This document shows positions 15,570 through 23,332 of a stretch of DNA of 50,702 bases, piece after piece (positions within the stretch are counted from its first letter, which is position 1; each line of letters opens with the position of its first letter). A program made the position numbers and the translations under genes. The notes under the pieces are model-generated. The model was not told the origin of the DNA, did no database searches, and saw nothing but the letters and a program-made list of their open reading frames with translations. Source of the stretch: an uncultured Flavobacterium sp. (GTDB taxonomy: Bacteria > Bacteroidota > Bacteroidia > Flavobacteriales > Flavobacteriaceae); the NCBI GenBank assembly GCA_943912855.1, contig CALTVC010000023.1, positions 1-50,702 on the forward strand. The letters are read 5' to 3'.

Positions 15570-18500
15570 ATGAAAAAAAATGTACACAAGGCGTTTTCTA
15601 ATGCCATGGTAGCTGCTATTGCCCTAACGGGAATGACAGCCTGGAGTCAGCTATCCCTTCCTGCTGCTTCTCCTTACACACAAGATTTCAACACCACTCC
15701 GGGTGCAACAGGTACTGCTTATCCTACAGGGTGGGCGTCGTACAACCGTACAACCCTGGACGATGCCATGACTGTAGGTACAGCTGCTTCTACATCTGGA
15801 GCCAACTATAACTATGGTTCTAAAATTGGTATCCTTGGTTCAAGCAGTAATTTTGCTCCTTCATCTATAGTATTAGCGCTTGGCAGTACTGCAGGTAAAT
15901 CAGGTCTTACTATTTCTTATAATGTTCTAAAAATAAGAGAGCAGGGACGTAGCAATTCTTTTAACCTTGAAGTTTCTACAACCTCTGCTACATCTGGTTT
16001 TATGCCGGTTGCTGGTGGTGCTTATGAGTCTGGTACTATTGCCGAAGGTACTTCAGTGAGCTATACAGGCATAGACATTTCTGCACTTGACAATGTTTCT
16101 GGCAACGTATGGATTCGTTGGAGTTATACCGAAATAAGTGGTTCTGGTAGCCGTGACGGTATTGCTCTTGATGATGTAGTACTGTCTTGGGATACGCTTC
16201 CTACGCTTGCTACACCTGTTGCTACACCTGCAACATCTGTAGTATACAACAGTTTTGTGGCTAACTGGCTGCCGGTTACCGGAGCTGAAGCTTACAGGCT
16301 GGATGTAAGTAAGTCGTCTACTTTTGGTAGTACAGCTTACGCCGGAGATCTTTTCTTCTCTGAATATGTAGAGGGTTCTTCTACAAACAAATATCTTGAA
16401 ATATACAACGGTACAGGTAATACCGTAGACCTTTCTGATTATAAAGTAAGGCTTTATGCTAACGGAAGTACTACCGCTAGCGGTAATAGTTTTGATGTGC
16501 AACTTGCAGGTTCGCTTCCTCACAACAGTACTGTGGTACTAAAAAACAGTGGCGCTGCATTGTATAGTGGCAATACCGTTACTGTAGCTTCGGTTAACTT
16601 TAACGGTAACGATGCAATAGCTCTTTACAAAATTTCTACTGGTGCTAACGTAGATATTTTTGGTCGCATAGGCGAAAATCCGGGACTTGCCTGGACAGCA
16701 GGTGCAAATACTACACTTGATAAAACTCTTGTAAGAAAATCAAGCGTAGGCAGTGGTGTTACTGTAAACCCTGCTTCTGGCTTCCCTACATTAGGTACTG
16801 AGTGGGAACTGCTGGATATAGACAATGTAAGCAACCTGGGTACACATACCTTTGCAGGTGTTTCTCCATCTTTCGTTCCGGGTTACGAAGATCTTGCTGT
16901 AACTGATACGTTTAAAGAGGTATCAGGTCTTGAACCAAATACTGACTATTATTACAGAGTTAGAGCCATTGCCGGAATAAATACTACCGCTAACTCTAAC
17001 ATTATTAGTGTTACTACTGCTGTAAGTATACTTCCTACACTTACTGTTACCGAACCGGCAGGTTTTGGTGAAGTATGTATTAATGCTGTTAGTGCTCCTG
17101 TAGTAATTACTGTAGCAGGTACTAATCTTACTAATGATGATGTAACTGTAGGACCTCTTGCAGGCTTTACATTCTCTGAAACAGAAACAGGTACTTATGC
17201 AGATTCTCTTGCTGTAAGCCAGCCGGGAGGTACTCTTTCTAAACAAATCTACGTACGTTTTCACCCTGTAGCGGGTGTTAGCTATGCAGGTAACATTACT
17301 GTAGGTGGCGCAGGTGCTAACGACGTACTTGCTGCTGTGGCTGGCGTAGGCGTTAATACTGCGGCTACTGTAGCTGTTGTTAGTACACAAAATACTACTT
17401 CTGACGCGGAGATTGTATCTGAAGTTACTCTTGCAGGTTGTTCAGATGTTACAGAAAGAGGAATTGTTTACGGTCTTACTCCTTCACCGGCTATAGATGG
17501 TCCTGGTGTAAACATGGAAGTTTCGGGAGATGGTCTTGGTCAGTATACTATATTTTTTGATGGTCTTATAGGTGGTTCTACTTACTATGTAAGAGCTTAT
17601 GCTATCAATGAAGGTGGTGTTTCTTACAGCGCTCAGACATCATTTACAACTAATAATGTTGGTGCTCCTATAGCCACTGCTGCAGATGGCGAAACGTCTA
17701 CAAGCTTTAACGCAAACTGGTTAACTACAGTAGGTGCAGAAAGCTATAGGCTTGATGTAAGTGAGTCTTCTTCTTTTGGTACAGCTGCTCCGGCAACAGA
17801 CCTTTTCTTCTCTGAGTATGTGGAAGGAACTTCTACAAACAAATACCTTGAAATATTTAATGGTACCGGTGCTGCCGTAGACCTTTCTGATTACAGAGTA
17901 AGGCTTTACTCTAACGGAAGTACTACTGCTACAGGTACTGCTAATGATGTACAACTTTCGGGAACACTTGCCAGTGGTAGTGTTGTGGTAATTAAAAATA
18001 CCGGAGCTACTATCTATGCAGGTGCTACCACTACAGTAGCTTCTGTAAACTTTAACGGTAACGATGCTATAGCTCTTTACAAAATTTCGGCTGATGCTAA
18101 CGTAGACATCTTTGGTCGCATTGGTGAAAACCCAGGTAGTGCATGGACCGGCGCTGTAAACAGTACTCTGGACAAAACTCTTATCCGTAAGGCTTCTGTT
18201 AGCGGAGGTGTTACCGTAAACCCTGCAGAAGGTTTCCCTACGCTAGAAACAGAGTGGGATGTAGCAGATGTTAATGACGTAACAAATCTTGGTACGCATA
18301 ATTATGCTGGTATGACTCCTTCTTTTGTGCCGGGTTATGAAAACCTTGAAGTGATAGATATTATGCAGGCTGTAACAGGTCTTACTCCTGGTGTTACTTA
18401 CTACTACAGAGTTAGAGCCGTAGGTGGAAACATTAGTGATAATTCTAACGTGGTAGAAGTAGAGCTTCCGGCTTCGGTAACAGAAAGACAGGCGCTTAAG

Positions 18501-18749
18501 AAAACCGCTAAAGTTCAGGGTACTGATAGCCTTGTAGTGTACAGGCAAAATGGCGCTCTTGCTATTTCGTCAAACAACGATATTGCTTCTGTAACTGTTT
18601 TTGATATTACCGGAAAACTATTGTTCCAGTCAGGAAACTACAATAGCAAAGAAGTTGTAATAAACGACCTTGCTGTAGCTAACCAAATGCTGGTTGTAAA
18701 AGTTTACACTGTAAACAACCAGCTTCAGGTTAAGAAAATCGTTCACTAA
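15570..18749 (+). CDS. T9SS-exported protein with two lamin-tail domains
   Basis: 1059 residues. Order: signal peptide (cleavage near residue 26, AWSQ); a jelly-roll-like domain to about 210; a fibronectin-III-like strand set that starts 'FVANWLPVTGAEAYRLDVS'; a lamin-tail (LTD) domain with 'LFFSEYVEGSSTNKYLEIYN'; a choice-of-anchor-like and Fn3-like middle (490-700); then a second copy of the Fn3/LTD unit (about 712-965). The last 80 residues match a T9SS sorting domain, with 'VTVFDITGKLLFQSGNYN' and 'NQMLVVKVYT...KKIVH', resembling the ChiA-type C domain. It should be secreted or surface-bound via T9SS. No catalytic domain is visible; an adhesin or matrix role is inference. Strong promoter and terminator frame it as a single-gene unit. 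Confidence 0.88.
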   Translation: MKKNVHKAFSNAMVAAIALTGMTAWSQLSLPAASPYTQDFNTTPGATGTAYPTGWASYNRTTLDDAMTVGTAASTSGANYNYGSKIGILGSSSNFAPSSIVLALGSTAGKSGLTISYNVLKIREQGRSNSFNLEVSTTSATSGFMPVAGGAYESGTIAEGTSVSYTGIDISALDNVSGNVWIRWSYTEISGSGSRDGIALDDVVLSWDTLPTLATPVATPATSVVYNSFVANWLPVTGAEAYRLDVSKSSTFGSTAYAGDLFFSEYVEGSSTNKYLEIYNGTGNTVDLSDYKVRLYANGSTTASGNSFDVQLAGSLPHNSTVVLKNSGAALYSGNTVTVASVNFNGNDAIALYKISTGANVDIFGRIGENPGLAWTAGANTTLDKTLVRKSSVGSGVTVNPASGFPTLGTEWELLDIDNVSNLGTHTFAGVSPSFVPGYEDLAVTDTFKEVSGLEPNTDYYYRVRAIAGINTTANSNIISVTTAVSILPTLTVTEPAGFGEVCINAVSAPVVITVAGTNLTNDDVTVGPLAGFTFSETETGTYADSLAVSQPGGTLSKQIYVRFHPVAGVSYAGNITVGGAGANDVLAAVAGVGVNTAATVAVVSTQNTTSDAEIVSEVTLAGCSDVTERGIVYGLTPSPAIDGPGVNMEVSGDGLGQYTIFFDGLIGGSTYYVRAYAINEGGVSYSAQTSFTTNNVGAPIATAADGETSTSFNANWLTTVGAESYRLDVSESSSFGTAAPATDLFFSEYVEGTSTNKYLEIFNGTGAAVDLSDYRVRLYSNGSTTATGTANDVQLSGTLASGSVVVIKNTGATIYAGATTTVASVNFNGNDAIALYKISADANVDIFGRIGENPGSAWTGAVNSTLDKTLIRKASVSGGVTVNPAEGFPTLETEWDVADVNDVTNLGTHNYAGMTPSFVPGYENLEVIDIMQAVTGLTPGVTYYYRVRAVGGNISDNSNVVEVELPASVTERQALKKTAKVQGTDSLVVYRQNGALAISSNNDIASVTVFDITGKLLFQSGNYNSKEVVINDLAVANQMLVVKVYTVNNQLQVKKIVH
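16251..17020 (+). repeat. Internal duplication, copy 1 (Fn3-LTD unit)
   Basis: About 770 bases encoding the first Fn3-like/LTD/Fn3-like unit. It matches copy 2 at an offset of about 1450 bases, with long shared stretches at the nucleotide level (for example around CTTTTCTTCTCTGA and ACTTTAACGGTAACGATGC), mostly differing at third codon positions. Confidence 0.75.
17703..18465 (+). repeat. Internal duplication, copy 2 (Fn3-LTD unit)
   Basis: Second copy of the unit above, ending just before the sorting domain. Shared peptides include 'LFFSEYVEG.STNKYLEI', 'VASVNFNGNDAIALYKIS' and 'VDIFGRIGENPG'. Confidence 0.75.
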
Positions 18750-18777
18750 TCAGGTAGCGGTTTTATAAACTATAATG

Positions 18778-18807
18778 CCCCTTCCGGAAACGGAGGGGGT
18801 ATTTTTT
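18778..18807 (+). terminator. Terminator of the lamin-tail gene
   Basis: A nine-base stem CCCCTTCCG/CGGAGGGGG with GAAA tetraloop (one T-G pair), followed by TATTTTTT. Lies 28 bases after the stop codon. Confidence 0.88.
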
Positions 18808-18828
18808 AAAAAAAGATATATAAAAGAA

Positions 18829-18852
18829 AAACCCACTCGTTTGAGTGGGTTT
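18829..18852 (-). terminator. Terminator of the first tRNA-Phe copy
   Basis: Ten-base perfect arms AAACCCACTC/GAGTGGGTTT with a four-base loop. On the minus strand it follows the tRNA by seven bases and is continued by a T-rich stretch. Confidence 0.8.
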
Positions 18853-18859
18853 CGTTTTG

Positions 18860-18932
18860 TGGTACCTCCAGGAATCGAACCAGGGACACATGGATTTTCA
18901 GTCCATTGCTCTACCAACTGAGCTAAGGTACC
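18860..18932 (-). tRNA. tRNA-Phe (GAA), copy 1
   Basis: 73 bases read on the minus strand: acceptor stem GGTACCT, D-arm TAGCTCAGTTGGTAGAGCA, anticodon stem-loop with CTGAAAATC (anticodon GAA, Phe), T-arm with GGTTCGATTCC, and acceptor closure GGTACC plus discriminator A. No CCA is encoded. Sequence is identical to copy 2. I see no good -7 box of its own in the 38 bases before the next hairpin, so it may depend on read-through from copy 2. Confidence 0.96.
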
Positions 18933-18969
18933 GGTAATGTCAATTTTTGCAATAAGGCGTTTTGAAAAT

Positions 18970-19000
18970 AAAATCCCCTAATGTGGCATCAGGGGATTTT
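18970..19000. terminator. Hairpin between the tRNA-Phe copies
   Basis: Arms AAAATCCCCT (18970-18979) and AGGGGATTTT (18991-19000) form a perfect ten-base stem; the loop holds an inner ATG/CAT-like pairing. It begins five bases after copy 2 on the minus strand and is followed by T-rich sequence. Confidence 0.75.
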
Positions 19001-19004
19001 CTTG

Positions 19005-19077
19005 TGGTACCTCCAGGAATCGAACCAGGGACACATGGATTTTCAGTCCATTGCTCTACCAACTGAGCTAAGGTACC
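19005..19077 (-). tRNA. tRNA-Phe (GAA), copy 2
   Basis: Base-for-base identical to copy 1 over all 73 positions, offset 145 bases; anticodon GAA, discriminator A, no encoded CCA. It has a full promoter upstream on the minus strand (19094-19124). Confidence 0.96.
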
Positions 19078-19093
19078 GTCCTTATTGCGGGTG

Positions 19094-19124
19094 CAAATAT
19101 AGAATGATTTTTAAACTATGCAAA
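19094..19124 (-). promoter_or_regulatory. Promoter of tRNA-Phe copy 2
   Basis: Minus-strand -7 box TATATTTG (plus 19094-19101) and -33 box TTTG (plus 19121-19124) spaced by 19 bases, the best consensus promoter in the window. Predicted start near 19087 leaves a ten-base 5' leader. Confidence 0.75.
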
Positions 19125-19149
19125 GCAAAAAATAAAAAAAATCAATCGC

Positions 19150-19157
19150 TATCTTTG
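19150..19157 (+). promoter_or_regulatory. -7 box of the coaX envelope operon
   Basis: TATCTTTG matches TAnnTTTG; the ATG of coaX lies 20 bases downstream, so the leader would be about 14 bases. No clear -33 element. Confidence 0.6.
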
Positions 19158-19177
19158 CTCTAGTAAAAAACAAACAA

Positions 19178-19909
19178 ATGCTTTTAGCAGTAGATATTGG
19201 TAATACAAAAATTAAACTCGCTGTTTTTGAGAATGATGTAAAAGTTCTTGGGGTGTCTGTGCCATGTGAAAAAGCCGTAGAAACCACTAAAGAAATTTTC
19301 TTACAACACCCAAAAATTTCAGATAGTGTGCTTTCTGTTGTAGGGAAAGATGACGAAAAACTGTTTTTATGGCTAAAAGAACATACCCGTGTTGCGGAAA
19401 TTAATCGTGAAACCACAATGCCTTTTATAAATAAGTATGCCACTCCGCATACCCTTGGGGTAGACAGAATGGTTTTGGCAGCGGGAGCTACGCTGGCTTA
19501 TCCGGGGCAAAACAGATTAGTTATAGATGCCGGTACCTGCATTACGTACGACTTTGTTTCGGCACAAGATGAGTATCTGGGAGGTGCCATATCGCCGGGA
19601 TTACAGTTAAGATATAATGCTATGCACACTTTTACGGCAAAACTTCCGTTGTTATATCCGGAAATGCCCGAAAATTACATAGGAAACAGCACCGAAACCA
19701 GCCTGCACGCCGGAACGGTATTTGGCTTGTTGTATGAAATAGAGGGTTTTATAGGTGCTTATGTGCAACAATATCAGCAACTAACAGTAATATTAACCGG
19801 TGGTGATGCTGATTTTTTGGCTAAGAGATTAAAAAACACCATCTTTGCCAATTCAAATTTCCTGCTGGAAAGCCTGAACAGATTATACAAATATTCAAAC
19901 CACAAATGA
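19178..19909 (+). CDS. coaX: Type III pantothenate kinase CoaX
   Basis: 243 residues of the ASKHA fold. Diagnostic motifs: N-terminal phosphate loop 'LLAVDIGNTKIKLAVF', 'TLGVDRMVLAAGA' near residue 92, 'LVIDAGTCITYDFV' near residue 112, and 'GGAISPGLQLRYNAM' near residue 131. Phosphorylates pantothenate in the first step of coenzyme A synthesis, cytoplasmic, insensitive to CoA feedback as known for this class. It overlaps the next gene by four bases (ATGA) and heads the operon that runs into lptC and the CNNM gene. Confidence 0.95.
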   Translation: MLLAVDIGNTKIKLAVFENDVKVLGVSVPCEKAVETTKEIFLQHPKISDSVLSVVGKDDEKLFLWLKEHTRVAEINRETTMPFINKYATPHTLGVDRMVLAAGATLAYPGQNRLVIDAGTCITYDFVSAQDEYLGGAISPGLQLRYNAMHTFTAKLPLLYPEMPENYIGNSTETSLHAGTVFGLLYEIEGFIGAYVQQYQQLTVILTGGDADFLAKRLKNTIFANSNFLLESLNRLYKYSNHK

Positions 19910-21204
19910 TAAAAAGATTTATTGCCGGACTATGCTTTGTGTGTACTACTGTGGCCTTTGCCCAGCAGAACAACTCATCACCGTATTCGTTTTACGGAGT
20001 AGGAGATACAAAGTTTAAGGGTACGGCCGAAAACAGGGGTATGGGGAGCATAGGTGTGCTTACAGATAGTATCCATATAAACCTGCAAAACCCTGCTACC
20101 TACGGGCAACTTAAATTCTCCACATTTACCATTGCCGCTACTACTACAAAATCTAAGTTGCAAACCCAGTCTGAGAGTTCAGATGCAGGGCGTACGTCTG
20201 TAGATTACCTTGCTCTTGCGCTTCCGTTCAAGAAGTTTGGAGTAGGTTTTGGGCTTATGCCGTACACCAGTGTGGGGTATAAAATTCAAAATACTACGGC
20301 GCCTTTCCCTGACGGGTATACCCGTATACGTCAGTTTGAGGGGAATGGTGGTCTTAACCGTGTATTTGGTGGTGTGTCTTATAACGTTACTAAGAACTTC
20401 TCGCTTGGTGCTGAGTTTAGTTATTATTTTGGGAATATCGAAACCAAGTCAAATACGGTGATAGATCCTAATAGTAATGGTACTACAAACAATCTTCCGT
20501 TACAATATTATACCCGTGAAAAAAACACGAGTAATTACGGAGGCTTGTCGTTTAATTTTGGGGCATATTACACCAAGCTAATCAATAAAAAGTATACCTG
20601 GACAGCAAGTGCGGTATTTACACCGGAGTCTGAACTTAATGCAGATACAAAACGTGAAATAGCTACTATCTTGCTTTCATCCGGGGGTGCGGAGCAAATT
20701 GTAGATGTAAGATATCCTAATGCTAATTCTGGTACAAACGATAATAAAATGCCTATGAAGGTTGCGCTGGGAACCGGTTTCGGTCAGGCGCGTATATGGT
20801 CTATAGGTGGAGAGTTTACGCATACAGGAAATAATGTTTTGGGTAACCGTTTTGATAATATTACCAATGTAACTTTCCAGAATGCGCAACGCTTTGCGGT
20901 AGGAGGATATTACATTCCTAAATATTATTCTTTTACCAGCTACCTGAGTCGTATTACTTATAGGGCTGGTTTGCGTTACGAAACTACCGGTATGGTTATC
21001 AGTGGGCAAACAATTAAGGATAAAGGTGTGAGTCTTGGTGTTGGATTGCCTCTTGCCGGTGTGGGAGGAAGTAATCTTAACATTGGTGCAGAGTATGGTC
21101 AACGTGGTACAAAAGCTGCGGGGCTTATTCAGGAGAATTACTTTAATGTGTTTATCAGTTTGTCGTTAAACGACAGATGGTTTGTGAAAAGGAAATTTGA
21201 ATAA
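19906..21204 (+). CDS. Predicted outer-membrane beta-barrel protein (FadL-like pattern)
   Basis: 432 residues with a Sec signal peptide (cleavage near residue 19, AFAQ). The mature start 'NNSSPYSFYGVGDTKFKGTAENRGMGSIG' is typical of Bacteroidota FadL/OMPP1-like barrels, followed by alternating amphipathic strands and an aromatic C-terminus (KRKFE). The 'INLQNPATYGQL' segment after the signal is also seen in that group. Transport substrate unknown. It overlaps coaX by four bases and is followed 17 bases later by the TPR gene; co-occurrence with lptC suggests an outer-membrane housekeeping role (inference). Confidence 0.82.
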   Translation: MIKRFIAGLCFVCTTVAFAQQNNSSPYSFYGVGDTKFKGTAENRGMGSIGVLTDSIHINLQNPATYGQLKFSTFTIAATTTKSKLQTQSESSDAGRTSVDYLALALPFKKFGVGFGLMPYTSVGYKIQNTTAPFPDGYTRIRQFEGNGGLNRVFGGVSYNVTKNFSLGAEFSYYFGNIETKSNTVIDPNSNGTTNNLPLQYYTREKNTSNYGGLSFNFGAYYTKLINKKYTWTASAVFTPESELNADTKREIATILLSSGGAEQIVDVRYPNANSGTNDNKMPMKVALGTGFGQARIWSIGGEFTHTGNNVLGNRFDNITNVTFQNAQRFAVGGYYIPKYYSFTSYLSRITYRAGLRYETTGMVISGQTIKDKGVSLGVGLPLAGVGGSNLNIGAEYGQRGTKAAGLIQENYFNVFISLSLNDRWFVKRKFE

Positions 21205-21221
21205 TAAAAAAATATATTGCC

Positions 21222-22592
21222 ATGAAATTGTTTAAAGCGGTTTTGTTTGTTACGGTTCTTGCTTCGGGTATGCAATCTTTTGCGCAAGCTGCAAAATGTG
21301 CAGAAAATCTTGGAGTGTTTAAGATGGCTGTTTCAAACGGTATGTATAAGGAGGCTATTGATTTAATGCCTGATTTGCAAAAAAACTGTGCTCGTACAAG
21401 CGAGGACTTTTATAACTATGGCAGTAAGGTTTATTTGTATCAGATAGAGTCATCGCGTACAGAGGTTGATAAGAAAAAAGCTATTGATGCTACTGTTGCA
21501 TTTTATGATACGCAACTGAAAAATTTCCCTTTGGGTAATGCAGAAATAAATAAGGCGCTACTTATGGTAGAGCATAAGTTGGGGAATGATAAAGAGGTGT
21601 TTGCTTTATTAGACCGAGCTTATACTGTTAATAAAGCTAATTTTACAGATTATCGTGCTTTAGATACGTATTTCAAGCTTTATTTTGCCAAGTTTTCCGC
21701 TAAAGAAAAAGGCTTTACATCTGAGGCGTTCCTTCAAAAATATGTAGATATATTAGGGCAGATTAACGAAGCTCGTGAAGGTATTTCTGCTAAGAGGTCT
21801 GCTTATCTTAAAAAGAAAGAAGAGCAGGCTTTAGATCCGGAAGAGAATGCATATCTTAAAGATACTCAGTATTCGGAGAGTGCTCTGGATGCTGTTGCTG
21901 ATAATATATCTAAAAAGGTGCAACCGGTTGTTGATTGCAAAGGACTTGAAGCGTTTTACGCTCCGCAGTTAGAGAAAAATGCCGAATCAGCTGCGTGGGT
22001 AGCCGGTATGGTTAAGGCGCTTAAAGCTGCTAAGTGTACAAAGACCGATTTGTATTTTAATGGTGTTGATCATCTTTATAAATTAAGGCCTACGTATGAT
22101 AATGCGTATGAGTATGCCCAGCTTTGGCAAAAGAAAGGGAAAATTACCGAAGCTATATCATATTATGAGCAGGCTATAAAGCTTCAGCCGAACCTTGTAA
22201 GGAAAGCTGAGTTGTATATGGTAATAGCCGAGCTATATCGTGCGTCTAACAAAGGTAAGGCTAAAGAGTATGCGCTAAAGGCTGCTGAGGTTAATGCTAA
22301 AACAGGTATTCCTTATTTGTTTATAGCAGAGCAGTATATGTCATTGACTGACAAAGATTGTGATCTTAGTGAATTTGACCGCAAAGCAATTGTTTGGGCT
22401 GCCATAAATGTGCTTAAAAAAGCCGAGGTTGCTGAGCCGCGATTTAAGCCTACTGTAGCTTCTATGGAGGCAGAGTATTCTAAAAGGATACCTACAAAAA
22501 AAGAAGCTAAGGCTGCTAAGAAAGGCAAAGGCGATGTAATTACATACGGTTGTTGGATAAACGAAACGGTAACGCTTCCTAAACTGAAATAA
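21222..22592 (+). CDS. Secreted TPR-repeat protein
   Basis: 456 residues with a signal peptide (cleavage near residue 22, SFAQA). Helical throughout; the clearest tetratricopeptide repeat is near residues 298-330 ('YAQLWQKKGKITEAISYYEQAIKLQPN'), with further pairs before and after. A Lys/Ala-rich stretch (KKEAKAAKKGKGD) comes before the C-terminus. Likely periplasmic scaffold. Its stop TAA shares one base with the ATG of lptC, so translation is coupled. Partner proteins unknown. Confidence 0.82.
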   Translation: MKLFKAVLFVTVLASGMQSFAQAAKCAENLGVFKMAVSNGMYKEAIDLMPDLQKNCARTSEDFYNYGSKVYLYQIESSRTEVDKKKAIDATVAFYDTQLKNFPLGNAEINKALLMVEHKLGNDKEVFALLDRAYTVNKANFTDYRALDTYFKLYFAKFSAKEKGFTSEAFLQKYVDILGQINEAREGISAKRSAYLKKKEEQALDPEENAYLKDTQYSESALDAVADNISKKVQPVVDCKGLEAFYAPQLEKNAESAAWVAGMVKALKAAKCTKTDLYFNGVDHLYKLRPTYDNAYEYAQLWQKKGKITEAISYYEQAIKLQPNLVRKAELYMVIAELYRASNKGKAKEYALKAAEVNAKTGIPYLFIAEQYMSLTDKDCDLSEFDRKAIVWAAINVLKKAEVAEPRFKPTVASMEAEYSKRIPTKKEAKAAKKGKGDVITYGCWINETVTLPKLK

Positions 22593-23140
22593 TGCTGAAG
22601 AAACTTGGTATAGGTGTTTTTTTTGCAGTGCTTTTTGTGCTGTTGTTTTCTTGCGAGGGTAACATTCGTGAGGTACAGCGCATAAATAGCAAAGGTTTTA
22701 ACCCGGTAGGGGAAACAGAAAATATAGATCTTAAGTATACTGATTCCGGTAAGGTAAAGTCTACGCTTATAAGTGCGCTTATGCGAGACTATACCCAGCT
22801 TGAATACGGTTTTAATGAGTTTCCTAAAGGCGTACATCTTACTCTTTATGATACAAAAAATATGAAAACCCACGTAGTGGGTGATTATGCTATAATATAT
22901 GAGGGTACAGATATTATAGACCTTCAGGGGCACGTGCGTATTTATACCGATGATGGTAAGGAGCTTATTACAGACCAGTTGTTTTTTGACCAAAAGAATG
23001 AATGGTTTTATACCGAGAAATTTTTTAAATTTACTGATGCCGATGGTAGTTTCCTTCAGGGGCCGGGTATAGATTTCAGTAAAGATTTTAAAGTTATGAA
23101 CACCCAGCGTAGCCAGGGTTCCATAAATAATGTAAAATAA
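22592..23140 (+). CDS. lptC: LptC, LPS-export periplasmic lipoprotein
   Basis: 182 residues. The N-terminus is hydrophobic with a lipobox (VLLFSC, Cys at residue 21), whereas E. coli LptC keeps its helix as an anchor; Bacteroidota LptC are commonly annotated as lipoproteins. The body shows the Lpt beta-jellyroll pattern: 'MRDYTQLEYGFNEFPKGVHLTLYD', 'VVGDYAIIYEGTDIIDLQGHV', 'LITDQLFFDQKNEWFYTEK', ending 'GPGIDFSKDFK'. It bridges LptBFG to LptA in lipopolysaccharide transport. One-base overlap with the TPR gene and a one-base gap to the next small gene. Confidence 0.87.
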   Translation: MLKKLGIGVFFAVLFVLLFSCEGNIREVQRINSKGFNPVGETENIDLKYTDSGKVKSTLISALMRDYTQLEYGFNEFPKGVHLTLYDTKNMKTHVVGDYAIIYEGTDIIDLQGHVRIYTDDGKELITDQLFFDQKNEWFYTEKFFKFTDADGSFLQGPGIDFSKDFKVMNTQRSQGSINNVK

Positions 23141-23141
23141 T

Positions 23142-23327
23142 ATGTTGTACTTTAAATACATGCCGTATCTGTTTTTAGTCGTAGCGCTTTTTTTTGCTTA
23201 CGATGCATATTCCAGGTATGCGGAGGGTAGGGATCCTTTTCCTAGTATTCTTTTTGTGGTGGGTGCTATTGTTATGTTTTTTATACGTAAAAAGTCATAC
23301 AAGCGCTTCGAAAAACCTAATCAGTAA
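23142..23327 (+). CDS. Small two-helix membrane protein
   Basis: 61 residues with two hydrophobic segments (about 7-22 and 36-48) joined by a charged loop 'SRYAEGRDPFPS', and a basic tail 'RKKSYKRFEKPNQ'. The start is one base past the lptC stop and the end is five bases before the CNNM gene, which argues for a real, coupled gene. Another frame over the same bases (23194-23412) breaks operon spacing and is a shadow. Function unknown; position suggests a helper of LptC or the CNNM protein. Confidence 0.75.
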   Translation: MLYFKYMPYLFLVVALFFAYDAYSRYAEGRDPFPSILFVVGAIVMFFIRKKSYKRFEKPNQ

Positions 23328-23332
23328 TTTTT

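Noticed and set aside
16923..17390. Long minus-strand frames opposite the lamin-tail gene (also 16053-16523)
   Set aside because: They arise from the biased codon use of the real gene, giving Ser/Tyr/Thr-rich nonsense on the other strand.
18860..19077. Duplicated tRNA as an attachment-site direct repeat of an integrated element
   Set aside because: Only 72 bases lie between two complete tRNA copies, with no integrase or cargo; a simple tandem duplication explains it.
18981..19163. Small plus-strand frame across the tRNA-Phe region
   Set aside because: It is the reverse complement of a tRNA gene plus a hairpin; no coding features.
22313..23161. 282-residue minus-strand frame opposite the TPR and lptC genes
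   Set aside because: Both plus-strand genes have clear families and operon spacing; the minus frame has no motif or promoter and is a shadow.
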